Of a DNA stretch of 54,221 nucleotides, positions 1-8,335 are shown in pieces. Within the stretch, counting starts at the first letter, position 1. Each line of letters starts with the position of its first letter. Under the pieces are notes generated by a model that saw nothing but the letters and a program-made list of their open reading frames with translations, made no database searches and was not told the DNA's origin. Made by a program: the position numbers and the translations under genes. This DNA is from Exiguobacterium aurantiacum (lineage in GTDB: Bacteria; Bacillota; Bacilli; Exiguobacteriales; Exiguobacteriaceae): the NCBI RefSeq assembly GCF_001766415.1, contig NZ_MKXO01000008.1, forward strand, positions 1-54,221, in the 5' to 3' direction.

Positions 1-153
1 ATTGAGCCGAAGAACAGCCAACTGAAGAACCCGCAAGGTCTGGCGCGAAACAAAACGTCAGACCTGAAAGGCATGACGTTACAGAGCGTGATGGCGATCA
101 TCGCGGTAAACCTGAAGCGGATCATCACCCTCTCAAAAGAAAAAACAGGATAA
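1..153 (+). CDS. Transposase, C-terminal end (IS1182-like), cut by window edge
   Basis: Open frame from base 1 to a TAA at 151-153. It reads IEPKNSQLKNPQGLARNKT and ends in VNLKRIITLSKEKTG. The order 'IEPKNxxLK...GL...LQS...AVNLKRI' is the typical end of IS1182-family (DDE, IS4-like fold) transposases, whose last catalytic Glu lies in the IEPKN segment. Only the last 50 codons are present, so whether the element is complete cannot be judged here. A hairpin follows 14 bases later. The family name is from memory of the motif; a related IS family is possible. Confidence 0.7.
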   Translation: MEPKNSQLKNPQGLARNKTSDLKGMTLQSVMAIIAVNLKRIITLSKEKTG

Positions 154-166
154 GGGCAAGGAAAAA

Positions 167-207
167 GAGCGATTGTCCCGACTTGAGTCGGTCCAATCGC
201 CCTTTTT
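167..207. terminator. Hairpin/terminator after the transposase
   Basis: Arms GCGATTG (169-175) / CAATCGC (194-200) and CCGACT (178-183) / AGTCGG (186-191), followed by CTTTTTT on the plus strand and preceded by GAAAAAG, so it can act both ways. It may also lie at or near the right end of the insertion sequence. Confidence 0.6.
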
Positions 208-273
208 TCTGTTCACGCTCGGATAGAGCGGAGGTTTTTCAGTGCCCTCCTCTGTCGCAGAGTGGGCTTTTCT

Positions 274-1050
274 TCATGGTAAGACGAGCGTTTCGATCAT
301 TTTTGGTGAACCTTCTGATAAGTCGACGAGCGGCTTGATCAATACTTCGACACGGCGATTTTTAGAACGGCCGGCGTCCGTTTCGTTCGTCGCAATCGGC
401 TTATATTCCCCGTAGCTTGCGAGCGTGAACTGATTCGGATTGAGCGACTCATTCGTCAACAGACCTCGCATGAACGCAGTCGCTCGGGCTGAACTGAGTT
501 CCCAGTTCGACGGGAAACGAGCCGTATTGATCGGCACGTTATCGGTATGACCGGACACAACGATTTCTCGATTCCCGGCTTGTTCGAGAATGCCGCTGAT
601 CGACTGGGCGACCGTGCGGGCGTCAGCGTCGAGTGTCGCTTCCCCCATGCTGAACAAAGCCCGGTCTTGGATCGTCAGGACGAGCCCACTTGAGTTGATG
701 GTCGCCTCGATTTCGTCTTCTAATCCATTTTTCTTAATGTACTGATTCACTTCTTCTTTTAACTCGTCGAGTTTGGCTAGCTCATACGTCCGCGGATTGG
801 CGGTCGTATCTGTCTTGTCCGTTCGGCTAATGTCACTGTTTGACGCCGTTGAGGCTTGGAAGACACTCGTGCCGCCTGAGAACACTTGATTGAACGATTG
901 AGACATCTTATTGAGCTTCGTCTGATCGACGTTACTTGAGGCGAACAACACGATAAACAAAGCGAGAAGTAACGTCAGCAGGTCAGCGTAAGGGATGAGC
1001 CAGCCTTCCGGGATGTGTTCTTCATGGTCATGCTTCTTTTTGCGCTTCAT
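274..1050 (-). CDS. motB: Flagellar motor stator protein MotB
   Basis: 258 aa. With MotA it forms the ion-conducting stator of the flagellar motor. A short basic cytoplasmic N-terminus is followed by one membrane helix (about residues 18-38) with the motif PYADLLTLLLALF; Asp23 is the ion-binding Asp. The second half is an OmpA/MotB peptidoglycan-binding domain (VVSGHTDNVPI, then NRRVEVLIKP). WLIPYADLLTLLLALFIVLF resembles proton-type B. subtilis MotB more than sodium-type MotS; the coupling ion is inference. The start overlaps the end of motA by 23 bases, which suggests translational coupling. No other flagellar gene is in the window, as for the separate motAB operon of Bacillus. Confidence 0.95.
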   Translation of the reverse strand: MKRKKKHDHEEHIPEGWLIPYADLLTLLLALFIVLFASSNVDQTKLNKMSQSFNQVFSGGTSVFQASTASNSDISRTDKTDTTANPRTYELAKLDELKEEVNQYIKKNGLEDEIEATINSSGLVLTIQDRALFSMGEATLDADARTVAQSISGILEQAGNREIVVSGHTDNVPINTARFPSNWELSSARATAFMRGLLTNESLNPNQFTLASYGEYKPIATNETDAGRSKNRRVEVLIKPLVDLSEGSPKMIETLVLP

Positions 1051-1810
1051 AGTTCGCTCGCTCCTTTGGAGACAAATACACGGCCAACTTATCTTCTAAC
1101 GTCTTTGGTGACTCTCCGCCTTGAATCGACAAAATTCCTTCGATCATCATTTCCTTGACGACGACCTCGCTTTTCGAATATTGCTTCAACTTGTTGGCAA
1201 ACGGGAACCAAAGAACATATCCACTGAAAATCCCGAACAGCGTCGCGACAAAGGCGGCGGAGATGGCGTAGCCGAGTTTATCAATATCGGATAAGTCTTT
1301 TAGCGCGGCGACGAGCCCGATGACGGCTCCAAGTACACCGAGCGTCGGAGCGTACGTGCCTGCTTGCGTGAACACATCAGCGTTCGCTTTATGGCGTATT
1401 TCCATATTCTCGATATCACGCGACATCACTTCGGCGATATATTCAGACGGTTGACCGTCGATGACCATCATCATGCCTTGTTTCAAAAACGGTTCTTCGA
1501 CTTGCTCGAGTGCCGTCTCGAGTGACAGCAGGCCTTCTTTACGTGCCTGCGTCGACAGGTCGACGAATTGTGTCAACAAACCAGATTTGCTTGGCAGTTC
1601 TTGTTTTTTGAATAAGATCTTAAATAGTTGGGGTACCGTCTGTAGCTGTTCTTTCGAAACGGCGATACTGACCGCGGCCGCCGTCCCGACAAAAATAATA
1701 ACGAGCGCCGCAGGGTTGATCAGCGGAGCGACCCCCGCTCCTTTCAAAATCATCCCTCCGATTAACGTAAAGAAACCGAGTAAAAGTCCGACTAAAGTGA
1801 CGACATCCAT
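1028..1810 (-). CDS. motA: Flagellar motor stator protein MotA
   Basis: 260 aa, four membrane helices, MotA/TolQ/ExbB family; the first gene of a motA-motB operon. The segment TQAGTYAPTLGVLGAVIGLV carries the conserved prolines and glycines of the third helix, and the cytoplasmic loop between helices 2 and 3 (about 60-150) contacts the rotor in this family. I chose the ATG at 1810 (MDVVTLVGLLLGF) because AAAGGTGG lies 11 bases upstream; a longer in-frame start at 1843 would put that ribosome site inside the gene and adds an unlikely leader. Confidence 0.95.
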   Translation of the reverse strand: MDVVTLVGLLLGFFTLIGGMILKGAGVAPLINPAALVIIFVGTAAAVSIAVSKEQLQTVPQLFKILFKKQELPSKSGLLTQFVDLSTQARKEGLLSLETALEQVEEPFLKQGMMMVIDGQPSEYIAEVMSRDIENMEIRHKANADVFTQAGTYAPTLGVLGAVIGLVAALKDLSDIDKLGYAISAAFVATLFGIFSGYVLWFPFANKLKQYSKSEVVVKEMMIEGILSIQGGESPKTLEDKLAVYLSPKERANYEAQKEA

Positions 1811-1896
1811 GTCTATGTTTTCCACCTTTCTAAAAAAAATCAAGATATAAAAAAAGCGAGAGACTTAACTCGTCTCCCGCAAATGCGTTCCGATGG

Positions 1897-2136
1897 TTAA
1901 GCGCCGTTTTCGTCAATCAGCAGTTGGATGCTGATATTTCGTTCTTCACGCTCTATATCGGTTAGCACATCGTATTTTTTTAATAATGCGTACAATTGAT
2001 TCATAACTTCTTGATCAAGTGACCAATTCAACAGTTCTTCGAGCTGGAAATAGAGATGGGCGGGCATACATTGTGATTGACGCTCCAACCTTCGCGAGAC
2101 ATCCTTTAGCGAATGATCTACCGTACTAGGGTCCAC
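1897..2136 (-). CDS. Small protein of unknown function
   Basis: About 79 aa, soluble, rich in Leu, Glu and Arg, with helical stretches (YFQLEELLNWSLDQEVMNQL). I recognise no family. The frame is open up to a TTG at 2157, but that codon is part of the strong ribosome site AGGAGG, so translation must begin later; the GTG at 2136 lies 12 bases after it and is my choice. A tiny out-of-frame ATG frame of eight codons also begins near this site. It is transcribed in the same direction as motA-motB and ends 86 bases before them, so it could share their transcript. Confidence 0.6.
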   Translation of the reverse strand: MDPSTVDHSLKDVSRRLERQSQCMPAHLYFQLEELLNWSLDQEVMNQLYALLKKYDVLTDIEREERNISIQLLIDENGA

Positions 2137-2224
2137 GGTTTCATTCAACCTCCTCAATATTCATAAAGTCTATCTCTCATATTACCAAAAAAATATAGGA
2201 AGGGTTAGCGATACATTTTTCTAG

Positions 2225-2253
2225 TTGGCAATTTACACGCCGAGGAGTAAGAT
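2225..2253 (+). promoter_or_regulatory. Sigma-A-type promoter of ktrB
   Basis: TTGGCA (2225-2230), 17-base spacer, TAAGAT (2248-2253), 37 bases before the ktrB start. The short leader leaves no room for the c-di-AMP riboswitch known ahead of some ktr genes. Confidence 0.55.
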
Positions 2254-2289
2254 GATGCTTAGAAAACTTGATTCGAAGGAGATAGCGAG

Positions 2290-3669
2290 ATGCGACATCG
2301 ATTGACAGTACGGGAGTTGCGCCTTAAACGAATTGAGGCGTTATACCGGCTCGTCTTTGAAAAGCCGGCCCGATTTATCGCGACTGGATTTTTACTCGCC
2401 ATCTTGATCGGAGCGACGTTGCTGTATATGCCATTCGCCCAAACCGAACCGGTCTCTTGGATCGATTGCCTGTTCATCGCGACGTCAGCAGGCACGGTGA
2501 CCGGACTGTCGACGATCGACATCGGCTCATCGTTCAATACGCTCGGCGAGCTCGTCATCGTCGCCTTGATTCAAATCGGCGGACTCGGGTTCATGACGGT
2601 CGCGCTCATGCTGCTCAGTGTGCTCGGTAAAAAAATCGGCTTAAAACAGCGGATCTTACTCCAAGAGTCGCTCAACTTGTCAGGGCCGGGTGGAACGGTC
2701 CGCCTCGTCCGCAACATCGTCTTCACGACCATCATCGTCCAATTCATCGGGATGTTATTTTTGACGGTCGAACTTTACAGCACGGGTGATTACCGGTTCG
2801 GCGAAGCACTGTATTATGGCTTTTTCCATGCCGTCTCGGCGTTCAATAATGCGGGCTTCGCTCTATGGCCCGACAGCTTGATGCAGTTCGAGCAAAATAC
2901 GGCCATCGTCGTCACGATTTCGATGCTCTTGATGATCGGTGGTCTCGGATTCACGACGATTGCCGACGCGACCGAGGTGAAACGATGGAAGCGACTCGCT
3001 TTGCATTCGAAAATCATGATTGCTTCGCTTGGCGTCATCAACGGGATCGCCTGGTTCGGACTCATGCTATTCGAGTGGGTATCAGTGGAAGGTGCACTTT
3101 ACGGCCGCCCGATTGGCGAGGCGTTAAACGTCACGTTCTTTCAAGCGGTGACGACACGGACGGCTGGATTCAATACGGTGGACATCTCGATGATGGCGCC
3201 GGTGTCGATCGGATTAATCCTCATCTTGATGTATATCGGGGCCGGAGCGGCATCAACGGGATCTGGTATTAAAGTTACGACCGTCGCTGTCATTTTAGCG
3301 GACATGTGGGCGTTCATCGTCGGTAAAAAAGAGACAGTCATTCTCGAGCGGACGGTCGACGCGTTTCAAATCAAGAAAGCATACGTCGTCGCCATCTCGA
3401 GCTTCTTCTTTATTATGTTGATCACGGCACTTACGATTTTGACGAATGCTCATATTCCGGCGACCGCCCTCTTGTTCGAGACCGTGTCTGCCTTCGGGAC
3501 GGTCGGGCTCTCGCTCGGCATCACGGCTGAACTGAATGACGCCGGGAAAGGGTTCATCATGTTCATGATGCTCCTCGGCCGTGTCGGCTCGCTGACCATT
3601 CTGTTCACGGTCGCACGACAGATGGACCGGAAGATCCGTTATCCGAAAGAGAAGCTGTTAATTGGATGA
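2290..3669 (+). CDS. ktrB: Potassium uptake channel subunit KtrB/TrkH family
   Basis: 459 aa membrane protein with the fourfold M1-P-M2 repeat of the TrkH/KtrB superfamily. The pore-loop signatures are visible: ATSAGTVTGLSTIDIG, HAVSAFNNAGFALWP, TTRTAGFNTVDI and ETVSAFGTVGLSLGI, each with the selectivity-filter glycine. The third membrane segment of repeat 3 has the Gly/Ala/Ser-rich gate loop (GAGAASTGSGIKVTT) typical of this family. Length matches KtrB/KtrD of B. subtilis. It needs a cytosolic KtrA/KtrC RCK ring, which is not encoded nearby, so it resembles the unlinked KtrC-KtrD arrangement. Ribosome site GAAGGAGA lies ahead of the ATG. Confidence 0.93.
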   Translation: MRHRLTVRELRLKRIEALYRLVFEKPARFIATGFLLAILIGATLLYMPFAQTEPVSWIDCLFIATSAGTVTGLSTIDIGSSFNTLGELVIVALIQIGGLGFMTVALMLLSVLGKKIGLKQRILLQESLNLSGPGGTVRLVRNIVFTTIIVQFIGMLFLTVELYSTGDYRFGEALYYGFFHAVSAFNNAGFALWPDSLMQFEQNTAIVVTISMLLMIGGLGFTTIADATEVKRWKRLALHSKIMIASLGVINGIAWFGLMLFEWVSVEGALYGRPIGEALNVTFFQAVTTRTAGFNTVDISMMAPVSIGLILILMYIGAGAASTGSGIKVTTVAVILADMWAFIVGKKETVILERTVDAFQIKKAYVVAISSFFFIMLITALTILTNAHIPATALLFETVSAFGTVGLSLGITAELNDAGKGFIMFMMLLGRVGSLTILFTVARQMDRKIRYPKEKLLIG

Positions 3670-3671
3670 AG

Positions 3672-3708
3672 ACACACAAAAAGCCCTGGTCAGGGCTTTT
3701 TGTGTGTG
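3672..3708. terminator. Bidirectional terminator between ktrB and the reductase
   Basis: AAAAAGCCCTG / CAGGGCTTTTT with a 2-base loop, extended by ACACAC / GTGTGT. It covers the stop codon of the minus-strand reductase and serves both converging genes. Confidence 0.85.
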
Positions 3709-4760
3709 TTGTAATAAGCGACGATGTCAGGCAAGTAGTCTTGTAAATCCGGGCAAACGATGCCGGTCCCGTTTAACGCTCGGAGCGTCTGCGTCGTGTC
3801 GAAATGGACTTGATGCTTAAAATAGGCGAGCAGTTCTTTTGGAACCCCATATCGTTCCGATAGCTGCAAAGCGGAAAATCCGGTTTCTGCGGCGAAATGG
3901 GGAATCGTTCCGCGAGGCGAGCGACCAAACATCGCTTCATGGATCATACGGTACACTTCCCGAGCCCCATGCGGGAACGGGTCGGTCAAATGGAACGTGC
4001 GCTTTAGACCGACTGGGGCGTGGGCGAGATAAGCAGTCGCTTCGACCACGTAGTCATACGGTACGAGGTTCACTTCGATGTTTTGCCGTCCGATATACGG
4101 GAGCGGCGCCGCTTGACGCAACTGGTCCATCAACTTCAACACGAAGTAGACGCCATCGAATTTTTTCGTCTCTCCGGTCTTGCTATGACCGATGACGATA
4201 CCGGGACGGATGATCGTCGCGGGTATCGAGCCGAGTTCACGGGAGACGATGGCTTCCGCTTCATACTTCGTAGCCTCGTAATGGTTTTTAAACTGGACCC
4301 GATGCCATAGCTCGTTCTCATAGACGGTCCCTTGGCGGCGTCCGGAGACGTAGGCGGTACTAAAGTAGACGTATCGCTTTAAATGTTTTGCCCGTTTGGC
4401 GAACGCCGTCATATGCTTCGTCCCGAGCAAGTTGACTCGGTAGCCGACGTCATACGGGATGCTCAAGTCATAAGCGGCCGCTAAGTGGAAGATATAATTC
4501 ACTTCCCGTTCGATGACCGACCGCATGATCGGGTCGAGAATGACTTCCGGGAGTGTGATATCGGCTTCAACAAGCATTAACTGCTCGTCTTGAAGCGAAG
4601 TCGTGGCTAACAGTTCTTGTTTCAAAGCGAGCGCTTCTGGTCGTTGTGCCGGTAAATGGAGCGCATAGATCGTTCCAATCTGATCTGGCAATGTCGCGAG
4701 ATGGGTAATCAGCTTTCCTGCTAAAAATCCTGGGAAACCGGTAAAGGCATATTGATTCAT
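3690..4760 (-). CDS. NAD(P)-dependent extended-SDR reductase
   Basis: 356 aa. N-terminal Rossmann nucleotide site TGFPGFLAGKL, an acidic residue after strand 3 (VEADIT), and the catalytic YxxxK in NHYEATKYEAE; FSTAYVSG supplies the active-site Ser/Thr. The order is that of the 'NAD-binding 4' (male-sterility/fatty acyl reductase-like) or thioester-reductase branch of extended SDRs. The substrate is unknown. The ATG overlaps the stop of the upstream histidine kinase by four bases (ATGA), so the two are almost certainly co-translated. The stop codon is inside the terminator hairpin shared with ktrB. Confidence 0.85.
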   Translation of the reverse strand: MNQYAFTGFPGFLAGKLITHLATLPDQIGTIYALHLPAQRPEALALKQELLATTSLQDEQLMLVEADITLPEVILDPIMRSVIEREVNYIFHLAAAYDLSIPYDVGYRVNLLGTKHMTAFAKRAKHLKRYVYFSTAYVSGRRQGTVYENELWHRVQFKNHYEATKYEAEAIVSRELGSIPATIIRPGIVIGHSKTGETKKFDGVYFVLKLMDQLRQAAPLPYIGRQNIEVNLVPYDYVVEATAYLAHAPVGLKRTFHLTDPFPHGAREVYRMIHEAMFGRSPRGTIPHFAAETGFSALQLSERYGVPKELLAYFKHQVHFDTTQTLRALNGTGIVCPDLQDYLPDIVAYYNTHKKP

Positions 4761-6931
4761 GACGTCTCCTCCGCTACATCTAACGTGAACGTGAACGTCG
4801 AGCCAACGCCTACGCTCGACTCGACTTCGATGCTGCCGCCGTGCGACTCGATGATCTCCTTACAGATTGACAACCCGAGGCCGGTGCCTCCGATTTGACG
4901 CGTATCTGAGTTGTCGACACGGTAGAATTTTTTGAACAGTTCTTCAAACGCGTGCTCGGGAATCCCGATTCCAAAATCTTGGACGGACACGTGGGCTTGC
5001 TTGTGCTCTTTCCGGACGCGAACTTCAATCTCATGACTGTGAGGTGAGTACTTGATGGCGTTTGAAAGCAAGTTGATGATGACTTGCTCGATCCGGTCTT
5101 TGTCGGCGATGAGAACGAGCAACTCGTCGGCATCATCGAAATGAATCGAGTGGTCAGTCGTCTCGCGGAAGCGTTCGACGACTTCACGGACGAGCTCGTT
5201 CAGGACGAAGCGGTCTTGTTTATACTCTTGATTGCCATCTTCCATGCGCTGAATATCAAGGAAGTCGTTCAACAAGTCCGTCAACCGCTTCGCTTCTTTC
5301 GCCATCGTCTTTAAATAACGTTCGCGCTTGTCCTTCGACAAGTCACGTGTCAGCATCAATTCGATGTATCCTGATAAAGAAGATAATGGCGTTCTCAACT
5401 CGTGTGAGACGGTGCTGACCAACTCGTTTTTGATTTGGTCCATCCGCTCTTCTTCGGTCCGGTTGCGGAAGACGAACAAAAAGCCACTATCCATCCCAAT
5501 CTGCCGTTTTGTGTCCATGCCGGTTCCGTACATCTCATAATACTGTTCGTCGCGATCGTTCGGTTGCGGAATCGAAAAACGGAGCGACACTTCACGAGCC
5601 GACCCGTCGAGCAAGAGGTCGATTTTCTTTAACATTTCAGTGCGATCACGGCCCCGGAATGTCGTCAGGAGCGGGATGCGTTCCTGTATCTTGTTCGGAG
5701 CGATGCCGGGCAGGTCGAGTAAGCGCCGGGCATGCACGTTCATGAACAGGACACTACCGTTCGATTCGGTCAAGACGAACGCCTCGTTCGATGCTTGCAG
5801 AATCGATTGGATGATGTCGCGCTGACGAGCAATCGCATTTTTCTCTCGTTCAAGCATGCGCTCGACTTTTTTACGGTCACTAATATCGCGCATGACGGCG
5901 ACGCGGAGCGTCTGGCCTTGGAACGTCACTTCTTTCGGATAGACTTCCATCTCTAAAAAGGTACCGTCCTCGCGCCGTCCGATGACTTCGTACGGGGTTT
6001 GAATGTGATTACGGACCCGTCTGAGGACATCGGCCCGATAGCCTTCCGCGATAAATTCAATCGTTTGGCGTCCGACCATGTCCTCGGCCGGGATACGGAA
6101 AATCGTTTCGGCCGCCTTGTTCGCGTCAAGAATCGTTCCCCCTTCGTGAAACAGGACAGCTTCAATCACGGACTCAGCAAACATGCGGTAACGCTGCTCT
6201 TTATGGAGCAGTTCGCCTTTGAGCGCGATTTCAGGGCTGACATCAAAGACGAAGAAAAAGAAGCCGATGATTTGATTGTGTTCATAGACCGGCTGCATGA
6301 ACAGTTTGCCGACAAAATGGGTGCGATCTTTACGCTGAAACTTCCATTCTCGGTCTCCACGATCGAGTGCGACGCGCAGCATCTGTTCGAACGACAACAA
6401 GCGCTCCGTCTCGTCTTGATAATGCGTTCGCTTCTCACTCAGTTCTCGCGACTCGAACAAGGCGAACGGTGTCATCTCATAGAGCACTTCGTGAGGTTGA
6501 TAGCCGAACAGCTCGGTCGCTCCTTTATTGAAGCGATTGATGAGCAGATTGGCATCTGTCATGATCATCGCCATGTCGAGCTCGGTATGCATCATCGCCT
6601 CAAAGGCGTTATGTTGGACCGTGACCCGCGTGTCGAGCGGGAGCGGCTCGATGGAGAGAATATATATATGTTCATATGGGATCGCATGGACGCGAATCGT
6701 CGGCATCTCGTATATCCAAGGAAGTCCTTGCTCCATCCGGCGCGACAATTCCATGGTGAGAGGTGACTGGTTGACCATGTGGAAAATATTCGTTTTCGTC
6801 TGTAAGTCTTCAGGAAACTGCTCCATGAACGGACGATTCGCCTGAACGATCGTACCGTCCTTCGTAATCAGCGCGACGCCGTAAGGTAAAGCGTGCAGCA
6901 GTTCGTTTTGGAGATACATCCTTTTCTCCAT
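4757..6931 (-). CDS. Soluble multi-PAS sensor histidine kinase
   Basis: 724 aa with no membrane helix. Four PAS-type segments are visible: about 8-95 (GVALITKDGTIVQANRPF), 110-225 (MIMTDANLLINRFNKGATEL), 245-360 (ILDANKAAETIFRIPAED) and 372-480 (FVLTESNGSVLFMNVHARRL). Then a HisKA dimerisation domain with the phospho-acceptor His in TVSHELRTPLSSL, and a HATPase domain with N box INLLSNAIKYSPHS, G1 DFGIGIPE and G2 GGTGLGLSICKEI. PAS domains in a cytosolic kinase usually sense redox state, ligands or energy status; the signal here is unknown. No response regulator is adjacent, and the gene is fused by a 4-base overlap to an SDR reductase. Confidence 0.92.
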   Translation of the reverse strand: MEKRMYLQNELLHALPYGVALITKDGTIVQANRPFMEQFPEDLQTKTNIFHMVNQSPLTMELSRRMEQGLPWIYEMPTIRVHAIPYEHIYILSIEPLPLDTRVTVQHNAFEAMMHTELDMAMIMTDANLLINRFNKGATELFGYQPHEVLYEMTPFALFESRELSEKRTHYQDETERLLSFEQMLRVALDRGDREWKFQRKDRTHFVGKLFMQPVYEHNQIIGFFFFVFDVSPEIALKGELLHKEQRYRMFAESVIEAVLFHEGGTILDANKAAETIFRIPAEDMVGRQTIEFIAEGYRADVLRRVRNHIQTPYEVIGRREDGTFLEMEVYPKEVTFQGQTLRVAVMRDISDRKKVERMLEREKNAIARQRDIIQSILQASNEAFVLTESNGSVLFMNVHARRLLDLPGIAPNKIQERIPLLTTFRGRDRTEMLKKIDLLLDGSAREVSLRFSIPQPNDRDEQYYEMYGTGMDTKRQIGMDSGFLFVFRNRTEEERMDQIKNELVSTVSHELRTPLSSLSGYIELMLTRDLSKDKRERYLKTMAKEAKRLTDLLNDFLDIQRMEDGNQEYKQDRFVLNELVREVVERFRETTDHSIHFDDADELLVLIADKDRIEQVIINLLSNAIKYSPHSHEIEVRVRKEHKQAHVSVQDFGIGIPEHAFEELFKKFYRVDNSDTRQIGGTGLGLSICKEIIESHGGSIEVESSVGVGSTFTFTLDVAEETS

Positions 6932-7057
6932 TAACGTTTGATCCCTCCTTCTTTATATCAAACGGGTACATTTGGAATACATTCGACAGAAGACCCTTTG
7001 TTTTCCTGCATTGATTCGGTAAAGTAAATAAAAGAAAAGGTAGGGAGGACGATTGAC

Positions 7058-7552
7058 GTGAAAGGAATGGCGCTTAGCCTATTGATCGCCATCGGATTAT
7101 GGTGGTTTGAAGCACCGATGTGGAGCGTCGTCACGGTGCTCGCTCTCGGGATTGCTTGGCTCATCTGGCGGATGCGCCTGTCGACGATTGATCGGATTGA
7201 TCGAATGGACGGCCGTGAGTTTGAGCTGTTTTTAGAAGAAGTATTCACAGCGCTCGGGTACACCGTGACGGTCACGCCGGCGTCACGTGATTTCGGGGCG
7301 GATTTGCTCCTTGAAACGTCGGACGGCTGGTCGATCGCGGTCCAAGCAAAACGCTATGAAAAAGTTGTCGGACTCGAAGCGGTCCAGCAAGTAGCCGCGT
7401 CCGTTCCATACTACGGAGCGAACGAAGGATGGGTCGTCACGAACTCGTCCTATACGGATAGTGCATACGAACTCGCCGAACCAAATCAAGTTCGTCTGAT
7501 TGCAAGAACAGAGCTCGAACAGCTGCTCAAACAGGCTGGATTTAAGCGCTAA
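7058..7552 (+). CDS. Membrane-anchored Mrr-like (PD-(D/E)xK) nuclease domain protein
   Basis: 164 aa. Two hydrophobic segments at residues 5-20 and 22-38 are followed by a restriction-endonuclease-like Mrr_cat domain. FELFLEEVFTALGYTV is the usual first helix, DFGADLLLE gives the catalytic Asp, and IAVQAKRY supplies the QxK half of the (D/E/Q)xK site. Proteins of this layout are widespread in Firmicutes and have no methylase partner; the role (nucleic-acid quality control or defence) is unproven. The start is a GTG behind GGGAGG. Divergent from the histidine kinase operon. Confidence 0.8.
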   Translation: MKGMALSLLIAIGLWWFEAPMWSVVTVLALGIAWLIWRMRLSTIDRIDRMDGREFELFLEEVFTALGYTVTVTPASRDFGADLLLETSDGWSIAVQAKRYEKVVGLEAVQQVAASVPYYGANEGWVVTNSSYTDSAYELAEPNQVRLIARTELEQLLKQAGFKR

Positions 7553-7770
7553 AGTGGCGCCTGTTCACAGCTTTGACAGACTGGCGGATTGTGTCGAAGA
7601 AAAAGGGGTTGTCTTTTTCCTCAAACGGTGCAATAATCATCTTCGTCATATGAAATATGTAGTAGTTGAACAGAGAAACACGACTACTAGAAACTAAATT
7701 GGGGTTTCACAGAATGACCAACCGAACAAACACAAAAATCGAGGTTGGAACGTAGTAGGAGGAAAAAGCG

Positions 7771-8250
7771 GTGCGCAAATTAATTTATGTAAAAGGTTGT
7801 GTCTTTACGCAAGGCGAGGCGACCATTTATGACGAAACAAATGATGCAATCGGATCTGTTCACCGCGACACGGAGGGCAGTGTTCAAGTGCACAACTTGT
7901 CCGGTCGACAAATCGCTCACGGGAAGTACATCCCAAACTGTCAAAAGTGGGTCGTCATGAACCACGACGGGCAAGCGATTGGTCAATTGAAAGACAAGTT
8001 CTCGTTATTCGGGAAAAAGTGTGAATACAACGTCTATGAACGTGGTCTCTACACGATTCAATACGATGTCGAACGCTACAAGTTCAGTGTTCGCGATAAA
8101 GCTGGAAAACTTGTGGCGGAACTTCGCAAACAAGATGACGATTCTTTCTGTTTGACGAAAGAGGCGGATCAGCTCTCGATGTTCGAGTTGTTGTCAGTTT
8201 TGAAGACGTTGACGGTCAAATCACGGATGCCGGTCGCCATGTCAGTCTAA
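7771..8250 (+). CDS. Unknown protein, possible LURP-one/tubby-like fold
   Basis: 159 aa, soluble, strongly beta: alternating strands with repeated 'x-I/V-x-D/G' turns (ATIYDETNDAIGSVHRDTEG, then KYKFSV-type stretches and SVRDKAGKLVAELR). This pattern of 'property then inherited copy' strands resembles LURP-one-related/tubby C-terminal-like proteins, but I cannot confirm it. The start is GTG 7771, behind AGTAGGAGGAAAAAGC. The 218 bases before it contain no gene; I see only a weak A/T-rich hairpin near 7600 and a poor promoter match (TTGAAC near 7667). A clear terminator follows the gene. Confidence 0.6.
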   Translation: MRKLIYVKGCVFTQGEATIYDETNDAIGSVHRDTEGSVQVHNLSGRQIAHGKYIPNCQKWVVMNHDGQAIGQLKDKFSLFGKKCEYNVYERGLYTIQYDVERYKFSVRDKAGKLVAELRKQDDDSFCLTKEADQLSMFELLSVLKTLTVKSRMPVAMSV

Positions 8251-8261
8251 CCAATATGACG

Positions 8262-8292
8262 AACACCAGTCACTGCGACTGGTGTTTTTTTT
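8262..8292 (+). terminator. Terminator after the 7771 gene
   Basis: AACACCAGTC (8262-8271) / GACTGGTGTT (8277-8286), loop of 5, followed by a run of T. Confidence 0.9.
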
Positions 8293-8301
8293 GCGTTCCA
8301 C

Positions 8302-8335
8302 AAAAAAAGCTTCATTTGATTGGCTCAAATGAAGC
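8302..8335 (-). terminator. Terminator of the DUF1836 gene
   Basis: Perfect 11-bp arms GCTTCATTTGA (8309-8319) / TCAAATGAAGC (8325-8335), followed on the minus strand by seven T. It overlaps the last codons and the stop of the minus-strand gene. Confidence 0.88.

Noticed and set aside
5999-6766. 255-codon plus-strand frame over the histidine kinase
   Set aside because: It is antisense to a gene with clear PAS and kinase motifs, has no ribosome site and no family pattern. Other long frames antisense to adeR, trhO, pulA and the esterase are shadows too.
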